Made by a program: the position numbers and the translations under genes | Shown: positions 30,824 through 41,868 of the stretch, piece after piece | Layout: each line of letters begins with the position of its first letter | Position numbering within the stretch: the stretch's first letter is position 1 | Assembly (NCBI GenBank): GCA_039105265.1 | Contig: JAPFFF010000003.1 | Location: 4,030,001-4,094,000, forward strand | Direction of reading: 5' to 3' | From: Tritrichomonas musculus | Lineage: Eukaryota; Parabasalia; Tritrichomonadida; Tritrichomonadidae | DNA length: 64,000 nt | Notes under the pieces: generated by a model | Told to the model about the DNA's origin: nothing | Databases searched by the model: none | The model's input: only the letters and a program-made list of their open reading frames with translations

Positions 30824-31204
30824 TTATCCAGGAGGATTTAATCTTGAAAGTTTTTTCATACGCTTTTGTACTTTTTGATAGTCAATCATCCATGCATCCA
30901 TTGCTGTAGAAGGAATGATTTTAACTTTCTTTTCAAACCATTTTTGAAGATAAATAATGATAGTATAAAATTGTGTATTTTTATCATAAAATCTTAGTTC
31001 ATTTAACAAAATTGAGTTCACTTCGTTAATCCATTCTTTCGTAGACTCGTAAGAATCTTCAGTTAGTTTGGTGCTAATTGAATCGAAAGTAATACTAAAA
31101 TTGCTATGTCTTTTTTCGATTTCTTGAGAAAGTAACCTAGTCATATTCATGTCACGCATTTTATTATAAATATTCTGGCACCATTTTTTTGGGAAATTAC
31201 TCAT
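30824..31204 (-). CDS. Small divergent bromodomain-like protein
   Basis: 126 residues, all helical. The order fits the second half of a bromodomain: FDSISTKLTEDSYESTKEWINEVNSILLNELRFYDKNTQFY aligns by pattern with the helix-B to helix-C stretch (PMDLSTV..KL....Y....EF..DV..IF.N...YN). The acetyl-lysine contact Asn of the YN motif is replaced (FYD), so binding to acetyl-lysine may be lost. The N-terminus begins WCQNIYNKMRDMN, which fits helix Z. A bromodomain normally needs about 110 residues, so the whole protein is one domain. Bromodomain proteins are expanded in trichomonads, but this assignment rests on pattern alone. Confidence 0.5.
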   Translation of the reverse strand: MSNFPKKWCQNIYNKMRDMNMTRLLSQEIEKRHSNFSITFDSISTKLTEDSYESTKEWINEVNSILLNELRFYDKNTQFYTIIIYLQKWFEKKVKIIPSTAMDAWMIDYQKVQKRMKKLSRLNPPG

Positions 31205-31376
31205 AAAATCTTTTGTAAAAAAATATAGCCATAAACGGTCACCATTCTAGCAAAAACAACTAAAAATCAAGAAAAATAAAGCTAATATTTATATATACAT
31301 AATTTATTAAACAAAATAAAAATAAAAATAATGAATCCATCAAGGGGGAAAAAAAAAATTGCAAATAATAATAAAT

Positions 31377-33677
31377 TTATTGCTTTGTCGGCCTAGAAGA
31401 TTCAATTAATTTTTTAGGATCATGTTTAAATGGTTGAGCCATTTGTAGCAAGAAATCTCTGCTCTGATCAATAGATTGCTCAATTGTCACAGTTACTTTA
31501 TTTTCATTAATGAACTGCTTAATCCAATGAGGCAGTTGAGATCTCAATTTATCTTTTGCGTAACGTCTGTCAGCCATCACGACGATGCCATAATCGTTCT
31601 TAGATCTCAATAGTCTTCCTACGCATTGGGAAGCAGCCCTCATTGCGTCGAACAAGATGAACTCATGTTTATTCATTCCGTACTCATATTCGACGAAATC
31701 CGCTCTCGCTTGAACACGCGTTGATTGAGTATTTCTCACTGGCAGGCCGAACAACAGCACACAACGACCATAATGGTCAGCGAAATCGATACCTTCAGAC
31801 ACTCTACCTCTAGCCACGCCGATAAAAACCGCTCCTCTACCAAATTCAATTGCTTTTCTATAATTTTCGAAAGCAATTGAAGTTTCCTCAGAACTTTGAG
31901 CTTCCATAAAGATTAATTTATATTGTAAAACCTTATTAAATAAATCAGAATCATTCCAAGCTTTTAAAATAAGTTGCATGTAAACATAAGAAGGGAAAAA
32001 ACAAATAATCCCATCAGGAACTATTTGACAATAAGATAATAATAAATCACCATAACTTTTCGCTACATTCGGATTCGAACGTAATCGAAAAGATGACGAT
32101 AATGGCGTTCGATTATCACCTTTTGTAACTATTAATGGTAATAAACAACGCCTTGAAAAACTCATGGTGAAGTCTACCATTGATACAGGCTCAAAACCTA
32201 ACAAAACTGGATAAATAGAAAGTGGTGACAAAGTACCCGAAGTAATAATAATACGAGAAAAATGATTTAAAGCATTTTTAAATGCAATTGTTGAATCTAC
32301 ACAATAAAGCATAATAATTGGTCCATCTAATGTTGGTTCGACAAAGATGTTGTAACCAAAATTATGATCTGTTAAAGCAGATGCAAAATCAAGTGTGGTT
32401 AAAAGTGGTTGGAATTTATCAATATCTGGAACTTTATTGTTTGTTAAAAACTGTTTAAAACGGTTAGGTAAATGTGATAATTCTTCAGGTTCAATTTCAC
32501 ATTTGGATTGAATTGTTTCAATCAATTGTTTGGGTGAATATCGTTCTACAAATGAATCAACTAGCGTGATTTCATCTCCATTTTCATCTCTCATTGTTGG
32601 AAGTTGCGTTTGTTGGCTCAATGAATTATTAATTACAATTCCGCCTTCCGGTTTTTCAATGCCTTCTAAAAAGGCACCTAAAAACATTAACAATTTCTTG
32701 GCTTTACTGTTGAAATCTTCAAATTTTATTAAAGATTTCGGCATGGCTTTCTTCATGATATGCGAAGGTAAAAGTGGATTTGAGAGGATTTCTAACGTTT
32801 CTTCGGTTGTAAGGTCACCTTCACCTTTTTGAAGGCCTTTTTTAAGATTTTCAAAGGCGTTTTGAAGGAGATTTTGTTCTCGCTCTCTGATCTTGTTCGC
32901 AATCGATTCACCTGAATTCAATGCTTGTGCAGCTTTTTCTAAGGTTTTTTGGTCGACGTAAATACTCATGTATTCACAACATACATCATCAATGTTGTGT
33001 GCTTCATCAAATACTACAATGGCATTCTTAGGAATGGACTTGAATAAAATTTCTGAGGCTAATGGGTCGAGGACATAGGCAAAGCTCCCCATAATTACTT
33101 GGGCTTCACGAACAAGTCGGCGAGCTAAGTAATATGGACAGATGCCATTGGCTGAACTAAAAGCTTTGAGTTCTGAAAGACCGTAAACTCCTGGACGTGG
33201 TCGAACTAATTCATGTTCAAAATATTCACAATGTTCATCAGACCATGGAATAGTTCGCTTGGAACAGGCATTATCAATATCCCCTCTTGTTGGCATTTCT
33301 AAAACTTCTGGTAATATACAAAGATTTGCTCGAGCTGATAAAGCAATTCCTAGAAATTTTTTATCGAAATCTGATTCTGATATTGATAGGCGAGTGTTGA
33401 CAACGTTTCTAAGTTCTTGAATACCTTGATCAAGTTCTGGAATTGTTCGAGTGCAATATATAAGAGGTCCTACTTCATCATTTTGTGCCATATACGCAAG
33501 TACTAATGATAAAATACAAACAGTTTTTCCAGTTCCAGAAGGCATTTCAAGAACACTTGGGCCTGTTGCATCAAGAGAAAGTTTTAATTGAGTCATATAT
33601 TCGATTTGTTCTGGATATGGATTTGGAAATGGGAAAATAACGCTTAATCCATCGATATCAAGCGTTGTAACATTCAT
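31377..33677 (-). CDS. ERCC2: XPD/Rad3 5'-3' DNA helicase of TFIIH
   Basis: 766 residues, close to the 760 of human XPD. Motif I MPSGTGKT, motif II VFDEAHN, and motif VI near the C-terminus in the form SQCVGRLLRSKNDYG. Four Cys between motifs I and II form the Fe-S cluster: ANLCILPE, DNACSKR, EHCEYFE and NGICPYYL. XPD is the TFIIH subunit that opens DNA around a lesion in nucleotide excision repair and bridges the core to the CAK kinase. It is a known client of the CIA machinery that includes the Nar1 protein encoded at 16801. No missing motif was seen. The start is the first ATG, MNVTTLDIDGLSVIFPFPNPYPEQ, matching the usual beginning of the family. Confidence 0.95.
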   Translation of the reverse strand: MNVTTLDIDGLSVIFPFPNPYPEQIEYMTQLKLSLDATGPSVLEMPSGTGKTVCILSLVLAYMAQNDEVGPLIYCTRTIPELDQGIQELRNVVNTRLSISESDFDKKFLGIALSARANLCILPEVLEMPTRGDIDNACSKRTIPWSDEHCEYFEHELVRPRPGVYGLSELKAFSSANGICPYYLARRLVREAQVIMGSFAYVLDPLASEILFKSIPKNAIVVFDEAHNIDDVCCEYMSIYVDQKTLEKAAQALNSGESIANKIREREQNLLQNAFENLKKGLQKGEGDLTTEETLEILSNPLLPSHIMKKAMPKSLIKFEDFNSKAKKLLMFLGAFLEGIEKPEGGIVINNSLSQQTQLPTMRDENGDEITLVDSFVERYSPKQLIETIQSKCEIEPEELSHLPNRFKQFLTNNKVPDIDKFQPLLTTLDFASALTDHNFGYNIFVEPTLDGPIIMLYCVDSTIAFKNALNHFSRIIITSGTLSPLSIYPVLLGFEPVSMVDFTMSFSRRCLLPLIVTKGDNRTPLSSSFRLRSNPNVAKSYGDLLLSYCQIVPDGIICFFPSYVYMQLILKAWNDSDLFNKVLQYKLIFMEAQSSEETSIAFENYRKAIEFGRGAVFIGVARGRVSEGIDFADHYGRCVLLFGLPVRNTQSTRVQARADFVEYEYGMNKHEFILFDAMRAASQCVGRLLRSKNDYGIVVMADRRYAKDKLRSQLPHWIKQFINENKVTVTIEQSIDQSRDFLLQMAQPFKHDPKKLIESSRPTKQ

Positions 33678-33988
33678 AATAAAATATTTAAAGCGACAGA
33701 AATGTTAAAATAAAAGTCAGATAAATCAATTTTGTTGAAATAACGAATATCAATCATCAAAAATTGGTTAAGACAATTCATAATCAGATTGCTAACCAAT
33801 TTTGATACTTAAAATCATATTTTTTTAATCTTAAATCAATTATATTTTCAAGTGCGATGTTTAAATCATATATTATAGTAATATAAAAAATATAAATAGG
33901 AAAATAAAAAAAAAAACTATCAAATTTTTCTTTGAATCAATACAAAGAAAAATATATTTTGAATTCTTTGAATTTAAAAAATACAGAG
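33678..33988. other. Divergent promoter region between XPD and BEACH genes
   Basis: About 310 AT-rich bases separating two genes transcribed away from each other, so both promoters must lie here. No clear Inr was found on either side. Confidence 0.4.
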
Positions 33989-36900
33989 ATGAATCAATCT
34001 TTCTCTCCAGAATGCTTGAGTTATATTGAATCCGTATTTTCATTACCTATTCCGACACCATCTCCTCCATTATCGTATTCTTTTACAAATCTTATACCAA
34101 TAATTAATTTCAATAAATTAAAAATCAAAAAACTTTTACAAAGCGAGGATAAAATAATACCAGAATTACATTTAACATTTCTTGAACGATTTCCAGCCTT
34201 GTCAATGATAAACGAAAATATATATTCGATTGAATCATCGCCCAACGGGAAAATTTATACATCAATTTTTATTTTGCAATCTATTACACCTCCATTCTTA
34301 GAATATGGAGAATATTTTGAAACTGAAGTTCTAAGATTATTAATCGATTTATTGAAATATTCAAGAGAAATAGCTCCCCAATTTTCATCTTTATGTAATC
34401 AATCATTTGGATTTTTATATGAAAAGTGTGTTAAACATTCACAATTTCTTACATTAATGCCAAATATTACAAATTATTTTCAAGGAGCTGATGAATACCC
34501 ATTGTGTTGGTTTGACTCTCATGTTTTATACCTAAAAAACATTTTATCCCAAATGATTGCTAATCCAAGCCCTCAAATGTTATTATTTTCATCAACTCTT
34601 ATTACCACCATTGCACCTCACTTTACTTGTTTAGAAGTTAAATGGAATGATAATCCTGAACTTTTGAATGAATTATATGAAAATATATATCAATTTTCTC
34701 AAAATTTCAATGAGAAACATCCTGATTTTTGCAACGACCAAAACTATCTAGATCTTAAACAAAGCTCAATTAAAATTGGTATGGAATTAAATAGAATCAC
34801 AGATGTTCCATTTAAGCAATACTTACCAATTATAATTCAATCCATTCAAGAGCCAATTTTTACAGAAGAAGAAATGGGGCTCAAAACCAGTCCATCAATA
34901 ATTGAATTAAAATCAAAAGATGACCTTGAAAAATCAATTCAAGAAATTATTGGAAAGCAATCCGAAAATCAAGAGCAACCCTTACAGCTTGACTCAATTT
35001 CACCACCGAAAGTTGATTCTATATATAAAATGTTATCTTCAATCAATCATCCAATTCTCAAATACCACGAATACTTATTTTCATGTTTTTCGAATCAAGC
35101 TCTTGTTTCACTTATTAAATTAATAATTTCAGAAGGACAAAATTTGATTTTAGATGGTAATTATATCTTGCAAACATTTCTCTTTTACGAACTATCCAGC
35201 TTGAAAGATCTAACAGATATATCAGCATTTGTCAAACAAAAGAATAAGAAAAGTATATTTTTCACTGAAACTTTATTTAATCCATCCATTACTATTTTCA
35301 ATCATCCTGATTCAAAAATCCATCCGATACGATCTGCCATTTACAAAGTTTTCAAAGGATTAGTTAACGAATCGACAGCCTCATTTTTCATCCCAATATT
35401 AGCTGATTATATCAACAAGTTCATTCCTTATCCAGAACTATTTACAGAATTCTATTACTTTACAGCACCTATTCTTTGCCAATACAAGCATGCTCCAAAC
35501 TTGCAATATGTCATATTTGGCTGTGTTTCGCATGCATTACAATCTTTATATTTCACCAAGAATGAAAATTCTAAAGAATGCCAAATATTAACTTTTTCAA
35601 TGACCGATAAATACATTGAATCGGTTAAAAATCAAAAGCCGACTGATTTTTTACTTTCATCCTTTTTGAGTGATGTTATTTTCATGATATTTGACAATTC
35701 AGTATCAGAAGTAATATTTGATCTGATTGAGAAATATTTTGTCATTTTCTGCATCAATAATGAGCAAGCAACGATCAATTCGTTAGTTGAAGAAACCATT
35801 CCAACTCTTGATTTCTTCCTCTCCCACATTGATCTCTGCAAGCATCAATGCAAGAAGCTTTTATATATTCTATTCCAGTTTTTGTGTGGTTTATCGGCCG
35901 ACCAAATAGAGCCCCTTAAGAAAACCTCCTTTTTTGACAAAATCCGATCATTTTTCACTTTGAAAGGAATTGATATTGACTCCTTGGCTTATGCATTGAC
36001 CATTGAGCATTTTGCGCCAGGAAAAAGAACTGATGCCGAATGGAAGCAGATTGCAGAAATGATTGAAAACCTTGAAATGACAGAATCAATGTATGAAGCC
36101 ATTTTGATTCTTTTATCGCACAATAATGAACCATTTACAAGCATTGCTAATCAGAATGCAATCTTCCTAATTCCAGCGATCATCAAGTCCAAGTTTTGTC
36201 TTCATTTTCTCCAAAAAATTTACAGATGCTTGTCAGCTTCCATTCCTGATTGTGTCTTATTCTCCGAACTAGGACTTGTCCAGAATATTTTGAACATTTT
36301 AAATGAAGATACGGATGAAAGCATTTGGACAGCTGTCCTGAACATAACATCATTGGCCTTTATTCATTCAACACGACGAAATGACTTGCTTTCTTTCTTT
36401 AGGCTTCTTTCGCCTGTTGATGATCACACGCAAACAAAGCATGCGCAGAAAATACTGTCTGCAATTCCAATTCTCGTTACACAAAACGAAGTAAGTCATC
36501 GTTCCATTATTCGATTTACTTCAAGAAGCGGCTTGATTCATGCTCCTCAACTTCCAGCGAAAAAGATGACCTATGGATTCACCATTTCGTATCGGATCAT
36601 GATTTCCAACTTCCAAAAGTCATCTGATTCACTAGGTCTGTTTAAGTTTTCTCAAGGAAGCAGCTTCATTAAGGCGAGTCTTTACCAAACAAAGGCAATT
36701 ATTAGTTCTTCTTTGTATGAAAAAGACGTCGTTGTTGACTTCAGTTGTCCTGTGAACAAGTGGTTTGTCTTGTCTATTTCTTTTGCTAATCATCCAGATG
36801 ATGTCGCTGTCTTCATCAACGGAAAAAGCGTCGGTCTTCAGAATTCAACAACTAACCGTGATTGGATTGACTTCTCAAGTAAAAAAAATACGTTATTTGG

Positions 36901-39900
36901 AATTGAAAGTCCAGGCTTCGTTATTTGTCACTTCAACAAAGCAGCAATACTTGTCAATTCTTCACCTTTCACGTTTAAAGATCTTTCGAATGATGAAAGT
37001 CTTAAAACTTCACAGAACACTTTCTTTTTAATTGACGCTGATATGGCGGTTAAAGGTCAAATTCAAAATCTAGCGCAAAACTCCACTCAGAACTATGATT
37101 ATAAAGGTCAATTATTTCAATGTGTTTCACCTTTCAGTTCAGCTTTGTACTATTCAAAAGGAGTCTCGTTCATCATCTCTTTGTTTTCTCAGATTGATTA
37201 CGACATCCCTTTGGCAAAAAGTGACACTGATGAAGATCCAAACATCACTTATTTCTATCAGTTGCTTGACTTGATAAGTGTCTTGATTCAGATGTCAGAT
37301 TTCGCACAGCAAAAGTTGCTCGATATTCACGCATTCGAAGTCATTGCGCACTTCATGAGTAACTCGAAGAAAATCAAAATGAATTTCGAAGTCTCTTCGA
37401 AAATATTTGCTATTCAGCCAGTCATTCGAAACAGAAGTCTGAGTTCTTCATTTGTTCGTTCAATTTTGTTGAACTTCCCACTTTGGTCGAGTTCGCCTGT
37501 ATCGACGCTTAAAGAGTTGTTTAAAGCTTGGCGAATCTCAACGAAATTGATTCTTGGCGCCTACACCAAAGAGCTCCGACCGCCTGTTATATTAAACGTT
37601 CTCATGAAATTGAATGAAACGAATCGAATTAACGATGAAATCAAAGAAATTTTGTTTGAAATCTTGATTGATTCGCTTTCCATTGACTGTCATGCGACTG
37701 ACATTGCGATGATCATCTCTGTCATGCGGATGGTCAAAGACAGTCCGACCGAAGTGATCAGTTACTTACAATTTTTGAATAAATATATGACCAAATGTCC
37801 TCATAAAAGTGGATCGATTTCAATTGATTTGGTGAAGACGGAATGGTTGACTTTGTATCCTGATCCGGCGGTTAAATCGGTTTTAATTCATTATTTTCTG
37901 AGAAAAGACGTTATCATATTTATTCAATTTGTCCTCAAAAATATTGAGGCGGCATCGCTTTGTCAAGAGTCAGAAAATGACGCAATCTTGCTTGACTATT
38001 GCTGCACTTTTGCAGGAATCAAATGTGAGTCAATTCAAGCGATCACTCAGAATTTCAATTCAGCATCTTTGAATTCTCACAATACAAGCATCTTTCCAAT
38101 CTTGCTTGGTTATGCCTTGTACTCTTCTGACGCTGCCTGCGAACAATTAACTAAGCTTCTTTTGTGCGTCTTTTCACAAAAAGAAGGTGTCGATTTGATT
38201 CGTGATGATGAATCAAAATTCACCTTGTTTCTTCTCGTTTCTTTCTTGCTGCTTAAGTCACAGAATCGGAATGATTTCATGGTTGAACTTGTCTCTTCTG
38301 ATCCTTCAATCTTCGGCAACACTCTGATCATGATTGACTTGTACATGCACATCTGTCTAATCGAGTATCATCAAGTCCAAACAAACCTTGCATTGCGAGT
38401 GATTCATGACATGTTCACTCCTTCGTTCAAAGGTGACATAAGTTCTTATATTGACATTTTGACAAACTTTGTTTGCTTCCACATGAGATTCAAGAAGAAA
38501 GACGAGAGTCAAGTTGGCAACATAACTTTTCATAGAGTTTTGGAAAAGTGCCGAAAGAAGTCTTTCAATCTCTCTCAATATTCGTTCTTCATGTACAAAA
38601 TTAACGAAAAATGGGTCGATTTCAACTTGGTCCATCAACTTCTGACGTTGATTCCTTCTGATAAGAAACTCGAATCAGACAAGATATTGATCCTTTTAAG
38701 CTTCCTTTGTCATCCAATAAATTCAAAAGAAAAAGTGGCACCTCTTTTGAATAAGTTCGCATCACTCGTCAATCCCGATTCGAAGTCTTGGATTCCAGTC
38801 ATTTATCAAGTCAGCAAGCATCCAAAAGACTTCGATTCAGCGTCCGACTTTTTGAATACTTTTAAACAAAAAGTCAAACTGTCAACCGAATTGTTTGTCA
38901 ATTTCACTGAATACTTCTCTAAGTTCGTCTCTGAAGTTGTCTTTGAAACTCCATTTACAAACGAGAACGTCGATGTTGGAAACGCAATAAGACAGAACTT
39001 GACATTTGACTCAACAAACGAGGCTAAGACAGAACAAGCCATTGCCGAGTTACGGAAGAACATTAAAGATATTCAGCATGGCTTTGAGAGCTGCTGGAAC
39101 AAGCTTAATTTGAACCTTTCATATCAAATGTCACCCTTTTATCGAAGCAATAATGAAGACTACTACAAGAGAGGAAATTATTATGATTACAAACTGCGGC
39201 CGTCGATATTTCTTAGAAGTATTCAGAAGAAGAATGAGGAGCAGGTTGAAGTTGCACATGATGTTTCAACAAACAAAGAAATTAAAAGTTTGATGAATAA
39301 CGTATTTCAGTCAAAAAGTGAAGAAAATGAATTGTATCATTGCAGATGCATAAGAACGAACATTAATAAGACTGTCTGGGGTACTTTTTATTTCACAAAT
39401 GCGTATTTCATATTTGTAACTGACTCTTTCAAGGTTAAAAAAATTAATACTTCTTTGATAACTCACTTTTTCTGGGCAGCTTCGCCGATCGAATTCAATT
39501 CAAATTCAAATGGTAAAAATTCAATTCAAATTTTCTTAAAGAATAGGCATTCATACTTGTTTACTTTCCCAGATGATGACATTAATGATTTGATTTCAAA
39601 AGGTTATATTAATCGTAGCTTTATGAGCTCAATTCAGTTCTTCCAGGAAAATGAACCTGATCTCGAACTTGATCGACTTCAACTTACTCGAAAATGGGGA
39701 AATTTGGAAATAAGCAATTTCAACTACATCTTATGGTTAAATATTTTATCTGGTCGTTCTTTCTTGAACAAAAACGCTTATCCAGTATTTCCAAATGTTT
39801 TTGATAAAGATAACGAAAATAGGAAAATTGTAAACTATTCAAATTATACATCAAATAATGAAAATGTTTCAGCCGAATCTGTTCAAATGATTAGTAAATA

Positions 39901-41506
39901 TCTAGGGTTTTATGAACCATTTAAGAGTATTACCACTTCCAAAGATGATGTAATTTCTGATTTCATAATTCCTCCAGATTTGTATTTTAATGAATTATAC
40001 TTTGATAATTATGAAGAAGGAAAAGAAGGTGAAAATAGAATTACTGTTCCTAAATGGGCTAAGACAAATGTTGATTTTCTTATTCAAATGAGATTTGCTT
40101 TGGAAAGTGGTGAAATATCATCTCAGATTCATCTTTGGATTGACAAAATATTTGGTCATACTGAAAAAGGTGATGCAGGTAATTCATGTTTGCCTGTTTA
40201 TTTATTCAACAGCCCGCATCTTGAAAGAAAATGTTTAGATAAAACTTTGCTAAACAAAATTAATCATATTTCGCTTTCTAGTCTCAGTAACCTTCAAATT
40301 ATAGACTTTAATATTTTTGGACAAAGTATCAACAATGCAACTGTTTATGGTTTAACAAGTGATGGAAGTATTCATAAATCAACAATTGACTCTCGTCCTA
40401 ATAATGAAAAGATCGAAATAATTACAAATATTAGCCGCATTACTTCATCATCACAATACTTTTTCTGTACAAGAGGATCATTTTTCTTAGTTTTCAGTTT
40501 TGAGAAGAAAAAGATAATTCAATTCAGTTCTGATCAAATGGTTTCAAAAGTATCAAAACTTGCTATATGTGATGATTTTATTGCAGCGGGTGGTTCAGAT
40601 GGCAGCGTTGTTTTATGGAATTTAAATTTAGATTCTTCATCACCTTCTTCAACATCATCAACGCCAAATACAAATACAAATTCGAATAATAATTCATTAT
40701 CTTCACAAGCACCAATTCAATTAAGGAGAAAGCGGTCTTCAACCGCTAGACCATTTTACGCGATGAAAAGAGCGATGTCAAAAGATTCATTTGAATTGGC
40801 AGAACTTTCAAATGATCAACAAGTTGTAAGTGAAAATGAAGATGATCATGAATCTTCCTCTACTTTCTCATCATCATCGATATTTGATTTAAAGCCTGAT
40901 TCAAAAGCATCATCACCACTTGCTTCAGATTCCCCTAATTCAATTGAATTGATTGCATCATTACAAAGTTGTGTTGTTCTAGTCCACAAATCATCAATCT
41001 GCTCCCTTCAGATTAGCACTCTTTTTGGAATTGTTGTTTCTGCTGATACAAGCGGAGTTGTAGCAATTTCTTTTCTTCCAAGCCTTGAATTGTGCCGAAC
41101 TTTCCATATTGAAAACGTTATTTTGAAGAAAGCTTTGATCACAGAAGGTTACGGTTGTATTATCATCTATGGCAAGACCCATTCAAATTCATGTTTATTA
41201 AGTTATTCATTAAATGGTGATCTAATGAAGCAATTAATTTTTGACGATTCAACAAATATTGTTGATATTTGTGGAATTGTTGGATCTGTATCTGGATTTG
41301 ATTATATTATTGTTGCTGATAGTGCAAATGATATTTCTATTTATAAAGCCGATAATTTGGAGCATATTAAGACAATTTATCACTTTGAAAACCCTATCAA
41401 GAAAATTAAGTATTCACAAAGTTTAAGTTTGTTGATGGTATTTTTCGATTCCCACCAAGATAATTCTCCAAGCCCTCCAGCAATACTTTCATATGTCATG
41501 AATTAG
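33989..41506 (+). CDS. Giant BEACH-domain protein (LYST/neurobeachin-like)
   Basis: 2,505 residues from ATG 33989; the in-frame TTG at 33932 is not needed. Helical repeats fill the first half. A concanavalin-like jelly-roll domain (MTYGFTISYRIMISNF.. ..NKWFVLSISFANHPDDVAVFINGKSVG) lies near residues 845-965. A PH-BEACH domain starts near 1780 (YHCRCIRTNINKTVWGTFYFT). The BEACH domain follows near 1898-2063 (LTRKWGNLEISNFNYILWLN, GRSFLN..YPVFP, then VPKWAKTNVDFLIQMRFALESGEISSQIHLWIDKIFG). WD40 repeats end the protein (KLAICDDFIAAGGSDGSVVLWNL). The middle of the BEACH domain is shortened: the RDLSKP and FHYG.HYS blocks usual in the family are not visible. BEACH proteins govern vesicle fission and fusion and lysosome size. 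A Ser-rich insert splits the WD40 part near 2215-2310. Confidence 0.88.
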   Translation: MNQSFSPECLSYIESVFSLPIPTPSPPLSYSFTNLIPIINFNKLKIKKLLQSEDKIIPELHLTFLERFPALSMINENIYSIESSPNGKIYTSIFILQSITPPFLEYGEYFETEVLRLLIDLLKYSREIAPQFSSLCNQSFGFLYEKCVKHSQFLTLMPNITNYFQGADEYPLCWFDSHVLYLKNILSQMIANPSPQMLLFSSTLITTIAPHFTCLEVKWNDNPELLNELYENIYQFSQNFNEKHPDFCNDQNYLDLKQSSIKIGMELNRITDVPFKQYLPIIIQSIQEPIFTEEEMGLKTSPSIIELKSKDDLEKSIQEIIGKQSENQEQPLQLDSISPPKVDSIYKMLSSINHPILKYHEYLFSCFSNQALVSLIKLIISEGQNLILDGNYILQTFLFYELSSLKDLTDISAFVKQKNKKSIFFTETLFNPSITIFNHPDSKIHPIRSAIYKVFKGLVNESTASFFIPILADYINKFIPYPELFTEFYYFTAPILCQYKHAPNLQYVIFGCVSHALQSLYFTKNENSKECQILTFSMTDKYIESVKNQKPTDFLLSSFLSDVIFMIFDNSVSEVIFDLIEKYFVIFCINNEQATINSLVEETIPTLDFFLSHIDLCKHQCKKLLYILFQFLCGLSADQIEPLKKTSFFDKIRSFFTLKGIDIDSLAYALTIEHFAPGKRTDAEWKQIAEMIENLEMTESMYEAILILLSHNNEPFTSIANQNAIFLIPAIIKSKFCLHFLQKIYRCLSASIPDCVLFSELGLVQNILNILNEDTDESIWTAVLNITSLAFIHSTRRNDLLSFFRLLSPVDDHTQTKHAQKILSAIPILVTQNEVSHRSIIRFTSRSGLIHAPQLPAKKMTYGFTISYRIMISNFQKSSDSLGLFKFSQGSSFIKASLYQTKAIISSSLYEKDVVVDFSCPVNKWFVLSISFANHPDDVAVFINGKSVGLQNSTTNRDWIDFSSKKNTLFGIESPGFVICHFNKAAILVNSSPFTFKDLSNDESLKTSQNTFFLIDADMAVKGQIQNLAQNSTQNYDYKGQLFQCVSPFSSALYYSKGVSFIISLFSQIDYDIPLAKSDTDEDPNITYFYQLLDLISVLIQMSDFAQQKLLDIHAFEVIAHFMSNSKKIKMNFEVSSKIFAIQPVIRNRSLSSSFVRSILLNFPLWSSSPVSTLKELFKAWRISTKLILGAYTKELRPPVILNVLMKLNETNRINDEIKEILFEILIDSLSIDCHATDIAMIISVMRMVKDSPTEVISYLQFLNKYMTKCPHKSGSISIDLVKTEWLTLYPDPAVKSVLIHYFLRKDVIIFIQFVLKNIEAASLCQESENDAILLDYCCTFAGIKCESIQAITQNFNSASLNSHNTSIFPILLGYALYSSDAACEQLTKLLLCVFSQKEGVDLIRDDESKFTLFLLVSFLLLKSQNRNDFMVELVSSDPSIFGNTLIMIDLYMHICLIEYHQVQTNLALRVIHDMFTPSFKGDISSYIDILTNFVCFHMRFKKKDESQVGNITFHRVLEKCRKKSFNLSQYSFFMYKINEKWVDFNLVHQLLTLIPSDKKLESDKILILLSFLCHPINSKEKVAPLLNKFASLVNPDSKSWIPVIYQVSKHPKDFDSASDFLNTFKQKVKLSTELFVNFTEYFSKFVSEVVFETPFTNENVDVGNAIRQNLTFDSTNEAKTEQAIAELRKNIKDIQHGFESCWNKLNLNLSYQMSPFYRSNNEDYYKRGNYYDYKLRPSIFLRSIQKKNEEQVEVAHDVSTNKEIKSLMNNVFQSKSEENELYHCRCIRTNINKTVWGTFYFTNAYFIFVTDSFKVKKINTSLITHFFWAASPIEFNSNSNGKNSIQIFLKNRHSYLFTFPDDDINDLISKGYINRSFMSSIQFFQENEPDLELDRLQLTRKWGNLEISNFNYILWLNILSGRSFLNKNAYPVFPNVFDKDNENRKIVNYSNYTSNNENVSAESVQMISKYLGFYEPFKSITTSKDDVISDFIIPPDLYFNELYFDNYEEGKEGENRITVPKWAKTNVDFLIQMRFALESGEISSQIHLWIDKIFGHTEKGDAGNSCLPVYLFNSPHLERKCLDKTLLNKINHISLSSLSNLQIIDFNIFGQSINNATVYGLTSDGSIHKSTIDSRPNNEKIEIITNISRITSSSQYFFCTRGSFFLVFSFEKKKIIQFSSDQMVSKVSKLAICDDFIAAGGSDGSVVLWNLNLDSSSPSSTSSTPNTNTNSNNNSLSSQAPIQLRRKRSSTARPFYAMKRAMSKDSFELAELSNDQQVVSENEDDHESSSTFSSSSIFDLKPDSKASSPLASDSPNSIELIASLQSCVVLVHKSSICSLQISTLFGIVVSADTSGVVAISFLPSLELCRTFHIENVILKKALITEGYGCIIIYGKTHSNSCLLSYSLNGDLMKQLIFDDSTNIVDICGIVGSVSGFDYIIVADSANDISIYKADNLEHIKTIYHFENPIKKIKYSQSLSLLMVFFDSHQDNSPSPPAILSYVMN

Positions 41507-41868
41507 AAAATTATTATTTACTTTTCGATTCTAATTCGGCATTTGTATTATATATTTTCTATTAAATCAATTATTGATGATCATATTTTGTAAAATATTT
41601 GGCATATTATATTATTTCTTTTATTTATAATTTATTTCAAACAATTCAAAGTCTTAATATTATTATGGCTTATTTGGCATGGACTAAAATCATTAAAATT
41701 TTATAAACTTAAATGTCATCAAAAATATCATAAATCAGATTAAGTACAATTTGAATTTTCAATAGTAATCAGATGAATATTTCATTTGTTATAGAATACA
41801 TAAAAAAAAATTAATGTTATTTAAGATAATTTTTAACAAATTTAATTAACATACAAAAATGAAAATTT
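41507..41868. other. Convergent intergenic spacer
   Basis: The BEACH gene and the RhoGAP-like gene end toward each other here. About 360 AT-rich bases with no reading frame; it should carry both polyadenylation regions. Confidence 0.4.
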
